This document shows, one piece after another, positions 1 through 7,606 of a DNA stretch of 64,000 bases. The stretch is from Pseudomonas lactucae (GTDB lineage: Bacteria > Pseudomonadota > Gammaproteobacteria > Pseudomonadales > Pseudomonadaceae). Below the pieces are notes generated by a model. The model had not been told where the DNA came from, searched no databases, and worked only from the letters and a program-made list of their open reading frames with translations. Numbering within the stretch: the first letter of the stretch is position 1; each line of letters starts with the position of its first letter. Location of the stretch: positions 1 to 64,000 of the forward strand of contig NZ_JAFHKI010000088.1 in the NCBI RefSeq assembly GCF_016937615.1. The letters run 5' to 3'. The position numbers and the translations under genes are program-made.

Positions 1-86
1 CCCGCGAGCTGATTACTGCCTATATCGGCGCGCAACCCTTGCCCGGCGATGAACCCGACAGCTTTCCCGACGTGCTGGTCTGTTAG
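1..86 (+). CDS. 3' end of an unidentified protein (partial)
   Basis: An open frame enters from the left edge and stops at TAG (84-86). The visible tail is about 27 residues, ending in SFPDVLVC. There is too little to assign a family. The frame has Pseudomonas-like GC-rich codons and ends 36 bases before the start of the next gene on the same strand. It could equally be an in-frame chance extension, but its position directly before a coding gene makes a real C-terminus more likely. Confidence 0.45.
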   Translation, partial: RELITAYIGAQPLPGDEPDSFPDVLVC

Positions 87-122
87 GCTGTCGGTCGGTT
101 TACCCAAGAGTCGTGTTGCCCC

Positions 123-744
123 ATGTGTGGACGTTTATGCCCTGTTTCGCTGGAATCCCGCCTTTGCTGCCTTGCCGGGCTTTCCGGCCGACCAGCAGGC
201 CCAGTGGAACATCTCCCCAAATGATTCGGTGCTGATCCAGCGCGCCGGCGCGGGCCAGCGCACCCTGGCCCGCGCCCGCTGGGGCCTCACGCCGCCCTGG
301 CTCACCGACCTGTCCCGCACCCCGGCCCATGCCCGCGCCGAAACCCTGGCCGAACAACCGATGTTTCGCGAGGCGTTCCGCCAGCGCCGTTGCCTGCTGC
401 CCGCCAATGGGTTCTACGAATGGCGCGGCACCCAGCGCAAGCGCCCGTACTGGCTGACGCCGGGGGAGGGCTCCACCTTGTTTTTTGCCGCGATCTGGGA
501 AGCCTATCCGGTGCAGGAGCAGGTGTGGCTGAGCACCGCGGTGGTGACCCAGGCCGCACAGAGTCAGCGCCGGCCGCTGATTCTGGATGCGGCGGGGCAG
601 GCCGCCTGGCTCGATCCCGAGACGCCGTTGCATGTGTTGCAGGGGCTGTTGGCCAGTGAGCCCGTCGCATTGCGTGAGCGGGTCCTGGCCAACATGGTCA
701 ACGATCCCAAGCTCAATGGCCCGGAGTGCCTGACCCCGGCTTAA
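123..744 (+). CDS. SOS response-associated peptidase (SRAP/YedK family), frameshifted as read
   Basis: SRAP proteins crosslink through the N-terminal Cys2 to abasic sites in single-stranded DNA. The start ATG-TGT-GGA-CGT at 123 gives MCGR, but the frame is lost at the TTT at 134-136. Removing one T gives MCGRYALFRW and joins the long downstream frame to the stop at 744, for 206 aa (E. coli YedK is about 222). Family features are WNISPND (the active-site Asn region) and NGFYEW with Glu near residue 99. The place where the family has a catalytic His before xRRP reads SQRRPLIL here, so that His seems to be absent. The one-base insertion is probably a sequence error. If real, it separates Cys2 from the rest of the domain and kills the protein. 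Confidence 0.8.
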
Positions 745-870
745 GCCCGAACACGGTCGGATGTATCTGAAAATTAGCAACTGCACGTCTGGAGTATCTG
801 GCGTCGATACAAATGAGCGCCTACGATACGCGCCATGTTTCAAGGGCGTTTTTTCAGGGAGAGAGTGTTG

Positions 871-1688
871 ATGAAAAAAACATTGGCGGTAAGCGTACTG
901 GCTGCGGCAATGCTGCTGGCTGGGTGTCAGTCGGTCAACACCACCAGCGGCGGTGCCGTTGGGGTTGAGCGCAAGCAATACATGTTCAGCATGCTGTCGA
1001 GCCAGGAAGTCGACCAGATGTATGCTCAGTCCTACCAGCAGACCCTGGGCGAAGCCAGTGGCAAAGGCGTCCTGGACAAGACCAGCGCCAACGCCAAGCG
1101 TGTGCAGGCCATCGCCAAGCGCCTGATCGCGCAGGCGCCGACCTTCCGTGCGGATGCCGCCCAATGGAACTGGGAGGTGAACCTGATCAAGAGCGATGAG
1201 ATGAACGCCAACTGCGGGCCTGGCGGCAAGATCCTGGTGTACAGCGCGTTGATCGACAATCTCAAGCTTACCGATGATGAACTGGCTGCGGTGATGGGGC
1301 ATGAAATCGCCCACGCCTTGCGCGAGCACGGTCGTGAAGCGATGTCCAAGGCCTACGGTATCGAAATGGCCAAGCAGGGCGCCGGTGCGTTGTTCGGCCT
1401 GGGGCAGGACAGCCTGGCGCTGGCCGACACCGTGGCCAACTACGGCATGACCTTGCCCAACAGCCGCAGCAATGAAAACGAAGCCGACCTGATCGGCCTG
1501 GAGCTGTCGGCCCGTGCCGGCTACAACCCGAACGCGGCCATCACGTTGTGGAACAAAATGGCCAAGGCTTCCGACGCGCGCCACCGGAATTCATGAGCAC
1601 TCACCCGGCGTCCGACAGCCGTATTGCCTCGTTGCAGGCGGCGATTCCGAAGGTGATGCCGCTGTACCAACAGGCCAAAAAATCCTGA
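871..1688 (+). CDS. M48 family metalloprotease, lipoprotein (LoiP/YcaL-like), frameshifted near the C-terminus
   Basis: Predicted periplasmic or outer-membrane zinc protease for envelope quality control. The start is ATG 871 behind AGGGAGAG; an upstream in-frame ATG at 835 lacks this signal. A lipoprotein signal peptide ends in the lipobox LLAGC. The zinc motif HEIAH lies at residues 144-148, and NENEADLIG gives the third zinc ligand. As read, the frame stops at 1596 after KASDARHRNS. One missing base near 1581-1583 would continue as RPPEFMSTHPASDSR and reach the stop at 1688, giving 272 aa, the normal family ending. The catalytic domain is unaffected. A REPIN follows, then the convergent UPF0016 gene. 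Confidence 0.85.
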
Positions 1689-1713
1689 TATCTAAATCCT
1701 GGTGAAGATTCAA

Positions 1714-1806
1714 ATGTGGGAGGGGGCTTGCCCCCGATGACGGAGTGTCAGTCAGCTTATCTATGACTGACATACTGCTATCGGGGGCAAGCCCCCTCCC
1801 ACATTG
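1714..1806. repeat. REPIN: two inverted REP palindromes
   Basis: A REP copy (GTGGGAGGGGGCTTGCCCCC, about 1717-1736) and its inverted partner (about 1782-1804) face each other. A second inverted repeat, TGTCAGTCA/TGACTGACA, lies between them, so the whole 93 bp can fold into one long hairpin. This is the usual doublet form of Pseudomonas fluorescens REP elements mobilised by RAYT transposases. It sits between the convergent ends of the M48 and UPF0016 genes. Confidence 0.9.
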
Positions 1807-1830
1807 GATTGGGTTTGCAGGCTTAGATCC

Positions 1831-2415
1831 TTAGATCCAGCCACTGCTCTGCATGGCTTTGTAGACAGCCACGATCGCCAGCACAAAGAACGCCGTTGCC
1901 GCCAATCGACGAATCAGCGTCAGCGGCAGTTTCTCCGCCGCGAAATTCCCCGCCAGAACCACCGGCACGTTGGCAATCAACATGCCCAGGGTGGTACCGA
2001 TAATCACCAGCCATAGCTCCGGATATTGCGCGGCCAGCATCACCGTGGCGATCTGGGTCTTGTCACCGATTTCCGCGAGGAAGAACGCAATCAGCGTGGT
2101 CAGGAATGGCCCGAACTTGCGTGTGGTGCTGGCTTCGTCGTCATCGAGTTTGTCCGGCACCAGGGTCCACAAGGCCGTGGCACAGAAGCTCGCCGCGAGG
2201 ATCCAATGCAATACCGCATCCGAGAAGAAACTGCCAAACCAGGCACCCACGGCACCGGCGGCCGCATGGTTGGCCAATGTCGCGGCAACGATACCGGCGA
2301 TGATCGGCCAGGGCTTGCGGAAGCGAGCTGCGAGAATGAGCGCGAGCAGTTGCGTCTTGTCGCCGATTTCGGCCAAGGCAACTATTGCGGTAGGAACGAG
2401 TAATGAATCCAGCAT
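1831..2415 (-). CDS. UPF0016/GDT1 (TMEM165) family manganese exporter
   Basis: 194-aa inner-membrane protein with two homologous halves, each carrying the family signature: AEIGDKTQLLALILAAR near the N-terminus and AEIGDKTQIATVMLAAQ in the second half. The Glu and Asp of these motifs bind the cation. About six membrane segments are predicted. Bacterial members export Mn2+ and protect against manganese excess. The start at MLDSLLVPTAIV (2415) was chosen because upstream sequence in the same frame is a yybP-ykoY riboswitch, not protein. That riboswitch makes Mn2+-induced expression very likely. Confidence 0.92.
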   Translation of the reverse strand: MLDSLLVPTAIVALAEIGDKTQLLALILAARFRKPWPIIAGIVAATLANHAAAGAVGAWFGSFFSDAVLHWILAASFCATALWTLVPDKLDDDEASTTRKFGPFLTTLIAFFLAEIGDKTQIATVMLAAQYPELWLVIIGTTLGMLIANVPVVLAGNFAAEKLPLTLIRRLAATAFFVLAIVAVYKAMQSSGWI

Positions 2416-2439
2416 CAGGTAGGTTTCCAGGGGCGGGTC

Positions 2440-2616
2440 GACACGGCTATGACACGTACAGCCTTCCCGCCCCGGGTAAGGTGTGCGTGTCATAGGTCTT
2501 GTCAAACCCCGGTCCGTCTGTGCGGACTCCTGGGTCGCATACGCCATGGTCTGCTGACCAAGTATGTTGACGTATGCCGGACGAGCATTTCGCTCGTGGG
2601 AGACTACTCCCCTAGG
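2440..2616 (-). ncRNA. yybP-ykoY manganese riboswitch
   Basis: Read on the minus strand, the leader of the UPF0016 gene contains the family hallmarks in order: GGGGAGTAG (about 2604-2612), GGCATACGTCAACATACTTG, its pairing arm GGCGTATGC, then GACCTATGACACGC paired with GTGTCATAG, and a final GACCCGCCCC. In this family Mn2+ bridges two loops, one containing the CATAC segment, and switches on downstream Mn2+ efflux genes. Its position directly before a GDT1-type exporter fits. Boundaries are approximate. Confidence 0.9.
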
Positions 2617-2675
2617 ACGGAGCGGATTCTGCCTAGGCAAAACCCATTCGGCAAGCCCTCTTTTTCAAACGCCCG

Positions 2676-3674
2676 TCAGGGGCGCTTGGCGCGGTAGATG
2701 CGAAAACCATTGCCCTCGGCCTTCACCGCACACACGCCCAGGTGCTCTTCTATCAGTGGCTGGTACTTCAGGAAACTATTCGCAACCAGGCGAAGTTCGC
2801 CGCCTTTTGCCAGATGTTTGGCCGCTTTTCGCAGCAGGTTCTCGGTGGCGAAATAATCTGTGTGTACCCCGACATGGAACGGTGGGTTGCTCAAAATCGC
2901 ATTCAAACCCATCGGCGCAGCGTCGATCCCATCACCGGTCAGCACGTCGGCTTCCAGACCATTGGCGGCCAGGGTCAAGCGGCTGCTGGCGGCGGCAAAC
3001 GCGTCCACATCGAGCAGGGTCACGCTGTTGTGCGGATAGCGGCGTTTCACCGCAGCCCCCAGCACGCCGGCGCCGCAACCGAAGTCCAGCAAATGGCCGC
3101 TGGGCAGTTTGTCCAGATGCGCCAGCAGCAACTCGGTGCCTCGGTCCAGGCGGCCATGGCTGAACACGCCCGGCAGACTCACGACCTTGAGCGGCCCTTC
3201 GGCCAAGGGCACCTCGAAGACTTGCGCCAGGCTTTCCAGCGCCACCACTTGCGGGGTGTTGGCCACGGTGACTTGCCACAGCTGGCAATGCCGCGCGTTG
3301 TCGAGCTTGCGCGGTTTGCCAAAGGGGATCATCTGTTTGGCGGCGCTTTCGATGCCGCCTTTTTTCTCCCCCACCAGGAACAGCTCGGCGCCGGGCAGGC
3401 GCGCGGCCACTGCGTTGAGCAGGTAGTCGGTGAGGTCTTTGGATTTGGGCAGGAAAATCACCGCGCTATCAAACCTGCGCTCCGGCACATTCACGCCAAA
3501 CTGGCTGCGCTCCGGAAAGCGCGCATCGAGCGCCGCCTGGTCACCGGCGTGCCAGCACCAGCCATGGGCATTGGGCAGGCGTCCCAGCAGATCGTCGGCG
3601 GGCAACCCCACCAACAGCAAATTGCCTTGAAAAAGTTCGGCCTGACGAAGCAGTACTTCACTGCGCGGATCCAT
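2676..3674 (-). CDS. rsmC: 16S rRNA (guanine(1207)-N2)-methyltransferase RsmC
   Basis: 332-aa SAM-dependent methyltransferase that makes m2G1207 in helix 34 of 16S rRNA. It has the usual two-lobe arrangement: a degenerate N-terminal methyltransferase-like half and a catalytic C-terminal half. The latter carries the SAM loop LLDFGCGAGVLG and the catalytic NPPF motif at about residue 263. ATG 3674 is preceded by AAGGAG. Only 30 bp separate it from the end of the upstream hydroxyacid dehydrogenase gene on the same strand, so co-transcription is possible. rlmG-type enzymes are the alternative, but this length and the single NPPF favour RsmC. Confidence 0.9.
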   Translation of the reverse strand: MDPRSEVLLRQAELFQGNLLLVGLPADDLLGRLPNAHGWCWHAGDQAALDARFPERSQFGVNVPERRFDSAVIFLPKSKDLTDYLLNAVAARLPGAELFLVGEKKGGIESAAKQMIPFGKPRKLDNARHCQLWQVTVANTPQVVALESLAQVFEVPLAEGPLKVVSLPGVFSHGRLDRGTELLLAHLDKLPSGHLLDFGCGAGVLGAAVKRRYPHNSVTLLDVDAFAAASSRLTLAANGLEADVLTGDGIDAAPMGLNAILSNPPFHVGVHTDYFATENLLRKAAKHLAKGGELRLVANSFLKYQPLIEEHLGVCAVKAEGNGFRIYRAKRP

Positions 3675-3704
3675 GGTCTGCTCCTTGAAAAGGGGCGCAG
3701 TTTA

Positions 3705-4673
3705 TCAACTGACGACACGCAGCGGGGCACCGTTGAAAAAGCCCCTAGCGTTTTCCGCCAGTTGGCCGACGATGCGCTGCCGTGCTTCACGGCTACCCCA
3801 GGCATTGTGCGGCGTAACGATCAGTCGCGGGATATCGCCGGCCAGCAGCGGGTTGCCGTTGACCGGCGGCTCCACGCTCAGCACATCAGTGGCCGCGCCG
3901 CCCAGATGACCGCTGCGCAAGGCATCAGCCAGGGCCTGTTCGTTGATCAATCCTCCACGCGCCGTATTGACCACAAACGCGCCCGGCTTGAGCAGTGCCA
4001 GTTCACGGGCGCCGATAAAATCGCGGGTGTGTTCGTTGAGCGGGCAGTGCAGGGTGATCGCATCGGCCTGGGCCAGCAACTCATCCAGTGGCACGCGATC
4101 TGCGCGGGCAGGGCGCCCTGGGATGGCGCCGAGCAGCACGCGCATGCCAAAAGCTTCGGCCAGGCGTGCCACGGCACTGCCCAGCTCACCGTGGCCCAGC
4201 AGGCCGAGGGTCTTGCCTTCCAGTTCGACGATAGGATGGTCCAGCAGGCAGAACTGCTTGGCTTGCTGCCACTTGCCGGCGGCCACGTCCTGTTGGTAGT
4301 CCTTCAAGCGCGTCGCCAGGTTCAGCAACAGCATGATCGTATGCTGCGCCACCGACGGCGTGCCGTAGCCCCGGCAGTTGCTCACGGTGATGCCATGGGC
4401 GCGGGCAGCATGCAGATCAACGTTATTGGTTCCGGTGGCCGACACCAGGATCAACTTGAGTTCCGGGCAGGCCGCAAGCGTTTCAGCGTTGAGAACGATC
4501 TTGTTGCTGATCGCGACGTGAGCACCTTGCAAGCGGTCGATCACGTTCTGCGGCGTGGTCTGTTCGAATAGCCGCAGGTCGCTGAAGCTGCTGCGCAACG
4601 CGCTGAGGTCCAGGTCCCCAAGGTCCAGGGAGGGATGATCAAGGAAGACGGCGCGGCGATTGTTCGTCATCAA
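3705..4673 (-). CDS. D-2-hydroxyacid dehydrogenase (glycerate dehydrogenase HprA-like)
   Basis: 322-aa NAD(P)-dependent reductase of the D-isomer 2-hydroxyacid dehydrogenase family. Visible are the Rossmann motif GLLGHGELG, the substrate-binding Arg in VNTARGGLIN, the Glu in DVLSVEPP and the catalytic His in TPHNAWGS. These proteins interconvert hydroxypyruvate or glyoxylate and the D-hydroxy acid; the exact substrate cannot be read from sequence. Start at ATG 4673 or the adjacent ATG 4670. It is divergent from the LysE-family gene across about 80 bp that must hold both promoters. Confidence 0.85.
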   Translation of the reverse strand: MMTNNRRAVFLDHPSLDLGDLDLSALRSSFSDLRLFEQTTPQNVIDRLQGAHVAISNKIVLNAETLAACPELKLILVSATGTNNVDLHAARAHGITVSNCRGYGTPSVAQHTIMLLLNLATRLKDYQQDVAAGKWQQAKQFCLLDHPIVELEGKTLGLLGHGELGSAVARLAEAFGMRVLLGAIPGRPARADRVPLDELLAQADAITLHCPLNEHTRDFIGARELALLKPGAFVVNTARGGLINEQALADALRSGHLGGAATDVLSVEPPVNGNPLLAGDIPRLIVTPHNAWGSREARQRIVGQLAENARGFFNGAPLRVVS

Positions 4674-4755
4674 CTGTACCTTTTGCGACAGGATTCGAAG
4701 GCGTAATCTGCCGAGCCTATCAGATGAAATAATCCGTTACGTAATTGGAGTGAGC

Positions 4756-5388
4756 ATGTACCTCGCCGAGTTTTTGACCGTAGCCTTGATTCACCTGTTG
4801 GCGGTAGCCAGCCCCGGCCCGGATTTCGCCGTGGTGGTGCGTGAAAGCGTGACCCACGGTCGTCGCGCCGGCACCTGGACCGCATTGGGCGTGGGCTCGG
4901 CGATCTTCCTGCACGTCGGTTACTCGTTGCTCGGCATCGGCCTGATCGTGTCCCAGTCCATCGTGTTGTTCAACGCGCTGAAATGGGCGGCGGCGGCGTA
5001 CCTGTTGTACATCGGCTTCAAAGCCTTGCGTGCGCAGCCGGCCAAGCCTGCCGCCGACGGCGAGCTGCACCGTGAAGCCGGCGAGCGCACCCCACGCGGA
5101 GCGTTTACCGCGGGCTTTGTGACCAATGGTTTGAACCCCAAGGCGACGTTGTTCTTCCTGTCGTTGTTCACGGTGGTGATCAACCCGCACACGCCGCTGG
5201 CGGTGCAGGCCGGTTATGGCGTGTATCTGGCGGTGGCGACCGCGTTGTGGTTTTGCCTAGTGGCGATGCTGTTCAGCCAGCAGCGTGTGCGAGCGGGGTT
5301 TGCGCGGATGGGGCACTGGTTTGATCGGACTATGGGCGCGGTGTTGATTGCCATCGGCGTGAAGTTGGCATTCACCAGCATGAAATAA
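4756..5388 (+). CDS. LysE/RhtB family amino acid exporter
   Basis: 210-aa inner-membrane transporter with about six hydrophobic segments and the family N-terminal motif AVASPGPDFAVVVRES. Members export amino acids such as threonine, homoserine or lysine; the substrate here is unknown. ATG 4756 is preceded by TTGGAGTG. A longer in-frame extension to 4660 would run into the promoter region of the divergent dehydrogenase and is not supported. A single REP follows downstream. Confidence 0.88.
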   Translation: MYLAEFLTVALIHLLAVASPGPDFAVVVRESVTHGRRAGTWTALGVGSAIFLHVGYSLLGIGLIVSQSIVLFNALKWAAAAYLLYIGFKALRAQPAKPAADGELHREAGERTPRGAFTAGFVTNGLNPKATLFFLSLFTVVINPHTPLAVQAGYGVYLAVATALWFCLVAMLFSQQRVRAGFARMGHWFDRTMGAVLIAIGVKLAFTSMK

Positions 5389-5418
5389 TCGCTGCTCGTT
5401 CAAGCGGGCACGGTCAAA

Positions 5419-5448
5419 GTGTGGAAGGGGCTTGCCCCTTCCACATTG
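5419..5448. repeat. Single REP palindrome
   Basis: GTGGAAGGGG-CTTG-CCCCTTCCAC is a perfect 10-bp palindrome with a four-base loop, in the roughly 200 bp between the LysE gene and the acyl-CoA ligase. It is a variant of the window's common REP type, and only one copy is present. Confidence 0.8.
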
Positions 5449-5592
5449 GATCTGTATGAGTCCAGGGTAGTGGCGCAAAGCTAGTATTTGCTTGGCCCTG
5501 CAAATCATTCCTTCGGCTGATTTAGCTGCACCATAACCTCTCTACAGTGCAGGTCTTCAAGCCAAGACCGTGCAGTCATAAAAGGGATTCGT

Positions 5593-7275
5593 ATGTTGCA
5601 GACCCGTGTTATTCCCCCCGCCGAAGGTGCATACCAGTACCCGCTGTTGATCAAGCGCCTGCTGATGTCCGGCGCTCGCTACGAAAAAACCCGGGAAATC
5701 GTCTACCGCGACAAACTGCGCTACACCTACCCGACTCTGATCGAACGGGTCGCGCGCCTGGCCAATGTGTTGAGCGAGGCCGGGGTCAAGGCCGGTGATA
5801 CCGTGGCGGTGATGGACTGGGACAGCCATCGTTACCTGGAATGCATGTTCGCCATCCCGATGATCGGCGCAGTGATCCACACCATCAACGTGCGTCTGTC
5901 GCCGGAACAGATTCTGTACACCATGAACCACGCCGAGGACCGCTTCGTGCTGGTCAACAGCGAGTTCGTCGGGCTTTACCAGGCGATTGCCGGGCAGCTT
6001 ACCACCGTCGACAAGACCCTGCTGCTCACCGACGGTGAGTCAACAACCGCCGAGTTGCCCAACCTGGTGGGCGAGTACGAAACCCTGCTGGCCGCGGCCA
6101 GCCCCCGCTACGACTTTCAGGACTTCGACGAGCATTCCGTCGCCACCACCTTCTACACCACCGGCACCACCGGTAACCCCAAGGGCGTGTATTTCACCCA
6201 TCGCCAACTGGTGCTGCACACCATCGGGGTGGCGACCATCATGGGCAGCATCGACAGCGTGCGGTTGCTGGGCACCAACGATGTGTACATGCCGATCACG
6301 CCGATGTTCCATGTGCATGCCTGGGGCCTGCCGTATGTGGCGACCATGCTTGGCTTGAAGCAGGTCTACCCCGGCCGCTACGACCCGGAATACCTGGTGC
6401 AGTTGTGGCGCAAGGAGAAGGTTACGTTCTCGCACTGCGTGCCGACCATCCTGCAAATGGTACTCAACGCCAAGGCCGCCCAAGGCGTGGATTTTGGCGG
6501 CTGGAAAATCGTCATCGGCGGCAGCGCGCTCAACCGGTCGCTGTACGAAGCGTCCAAGGCGCGAGGTATTCAGCTGACCGCTGCGTACGGCATGTCCGAG
6601 ACCGGGCCGCTGGTGTCCTGCGCCCACCTCAACGACGAGTTGATGGCCGGCAGCGAGGATGAACGCATCACCTATCGCATCAAGGCCGGCGTGCCGGGGC
6701 CGTTGGTCGAAGCGGCGATCGTCGACGGTGAGGGCAACTTCCTGCCCGCCGACGGTGAGTCCCAGGGCGAGTTGGTGCTACGCGCGCCCTGGCTCAGCGA
6801 AGGTTATTTCAATGAGCCGCAAAAGGGCGCCGAGCTGTGGGCGGGTGGCTGGATGCACACCGGCGACGTGGCCACGCTGGATGCATTCGGCGTGATCGAT
6901 ATCCGCGACCGCATCAAGGATGTGATCAAGACCGGTGGCGAGTGGATCTCTTCCCTGGCCCTCGAAGACTTGGTCAGCCGTCACCCGGCGGTACGCGAAG
7001 TAGCGGTGGTGGGCATTGCCGATCCACAGTGGGGCGAGCGCCCGTTTGCGCTGTTGGTGGTGCATGATGGCCATGTGATAGGGGCCCGCGAACTCAAGGA
7101 GCACCTCAAGCCTTTTGTCGAATTGGGCCATTTGAGTAAATGGGCGATTCCGAGCCAGATCGCCGTTGTTACGGAAATTCCCAAGACCAGCGTCGGCAAG
7201 CTCGATAAAAAACGTATCCGTGTCGACATCATTGAATGGCAGGCCAACAACAGCACCTTCCTGTCCACCCTCTGA
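5593..7275 (+). CDS. Fatty acyl-CoA/AMP-dependent ligase (AlkK-like)
   Basis: 560-aa adenylate-forming enzyme that activates a carboxylic acid to its acyl-CoA through an acyl-AMP. It has the P-loop TTGTTGNPKGV, the A5-type motif AAYGMSETGP, the A7 motif GGWMHTGD, the hinge region IDIRDRIKDVIKTGGEW, and the catalytic C-terminal Lys in KTSVGKLDKK. Length and sequence style resemble the medium-chain AlkK group. ATG 5593 follows AAAGGGA. A hairpin follows the stop. The downstream DUF1302, DUF1329 and LuxR genes on the same strand suggest a shared lipid or ester pathway. Confidence 0.88.
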   Translation: MLQTRVIPPAEGAYQYPLLIKRLLMSGARYEKTREIVYRDKLRYTYPTLIERVARLANVLSEAGVKAGDTVAVMDWDSHRYLECMFAIPMIGAVIHTINVRLSPEQILYTMNHAEDRFVLVNSEFVGLYQAIAGQLTTVDKTLLLTDGESTTAELPNLVGEYETLLAAASPRYDFQDFDEHSVATTFYTTGTTGNPKGVYFTHRQLVLHTIGVATIMGSIDSVRLLGTNDVYMPITPMFHVHAWGLPYVATMLGLKQVYPGRYDPEYLVQLWRKEKVTFSHCVPTILQMVLNAKAAQGVDFGGWKIVIGGSALNRSLYEASKARGIQLTAAYGMSETGPLVSCAHLNDELMAGSEDERITYRIKAGVPGPLVEAAIVDGEGNFLPADGESQGELVLRAPWLSEGYFNEPQKGAELWAGGWMHTGDVATLDAFGVIDIRDRIKDVIKTGGEWISSLALEDLVSRHPAVREVAVVGIADPQWGERPFALLVVHDGHVIGARELKEHLKPFVELGHLSKWAIPSQIAVVTEIPKTSVGKLDKKRIRVDIIEWQANNSTFLSTL

Positions 7276-7283
7276 CGCCCTTC

Positions 7284-7305
7284 GCCGTGCCCGTTCGGGC
7301 ACGGC
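7284..7305 (+). terminator. Terminator-like hairpin after the acyl-CoA ligase
   Basis: GCCGTGCCC-GTTC-GGGCACGGC is a perfect 9-bp stem, 8 bases after the ligase stop. It lacks a strong T run, so it may be a weak terminator or an mRNA-stabilising hairpin. Confidence 0.5.
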
Positions 7306-7450
7306 AATGCTCTATCTTGAGCCTTTACTTGTGATTTGCCGATTTTCAGCCATCCTCTGCGCGTCGGCCTTCGTCGACATGGCGAAAGGACTGTGGCAGA
7401 CGGGTCGCTGATGCAAATCACACTTTAGAGGGATCAAGCCGTACCCCCTG

Positions 7451-7464
7451 CTGGCTATAGTCCG
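7451..7464 (+). promoter_or_regulatory. Possible -10 element before the DUF1302 gene
   Basis: The 331-bp gap between the ligase and the DUF1302 gene holds no plausible ORF. The one promoter-like element is CTATAGT (about 7455-7461), about 150 bp before the start codon. A convincing -35 is not visible, so a regulator such as the downstream LuxR protein may be needed. This is inference. Confidence 0.35.
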
Positions 7465-7606
7465 CCCATGGGTTTTTCAAGGATGCGTCGCTTCGGGCCA
7501 TGGAGGTTCAGTTGCCGGACGGCATTGGAATCGTTGTATTCCGGCCGTTACAAGCATCACAGAAAGAACTCACTGCCATAACAATAATGCACATGGAGTA
7601 GCGTCG

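Noticed and set aside
1714..1806. CRISPR repeat unit
   Set aside because: Only two inverted copies, no regular spacers and no cas genes; the sequence is a known type of Pseudomonas REP.
2742..4571. A 609-codon plus-strand frame
   Set aside because: Antisense to rsmC and the hydroxyacid dehydrogenase, both with intact catalytic motifs.
7370..7410. Sigma54 promoter (TGGCAG...TCGCT) before the DUF1302 gene
   Set aside because: It lacks the invariant GC of the -12 element at the required spacing.
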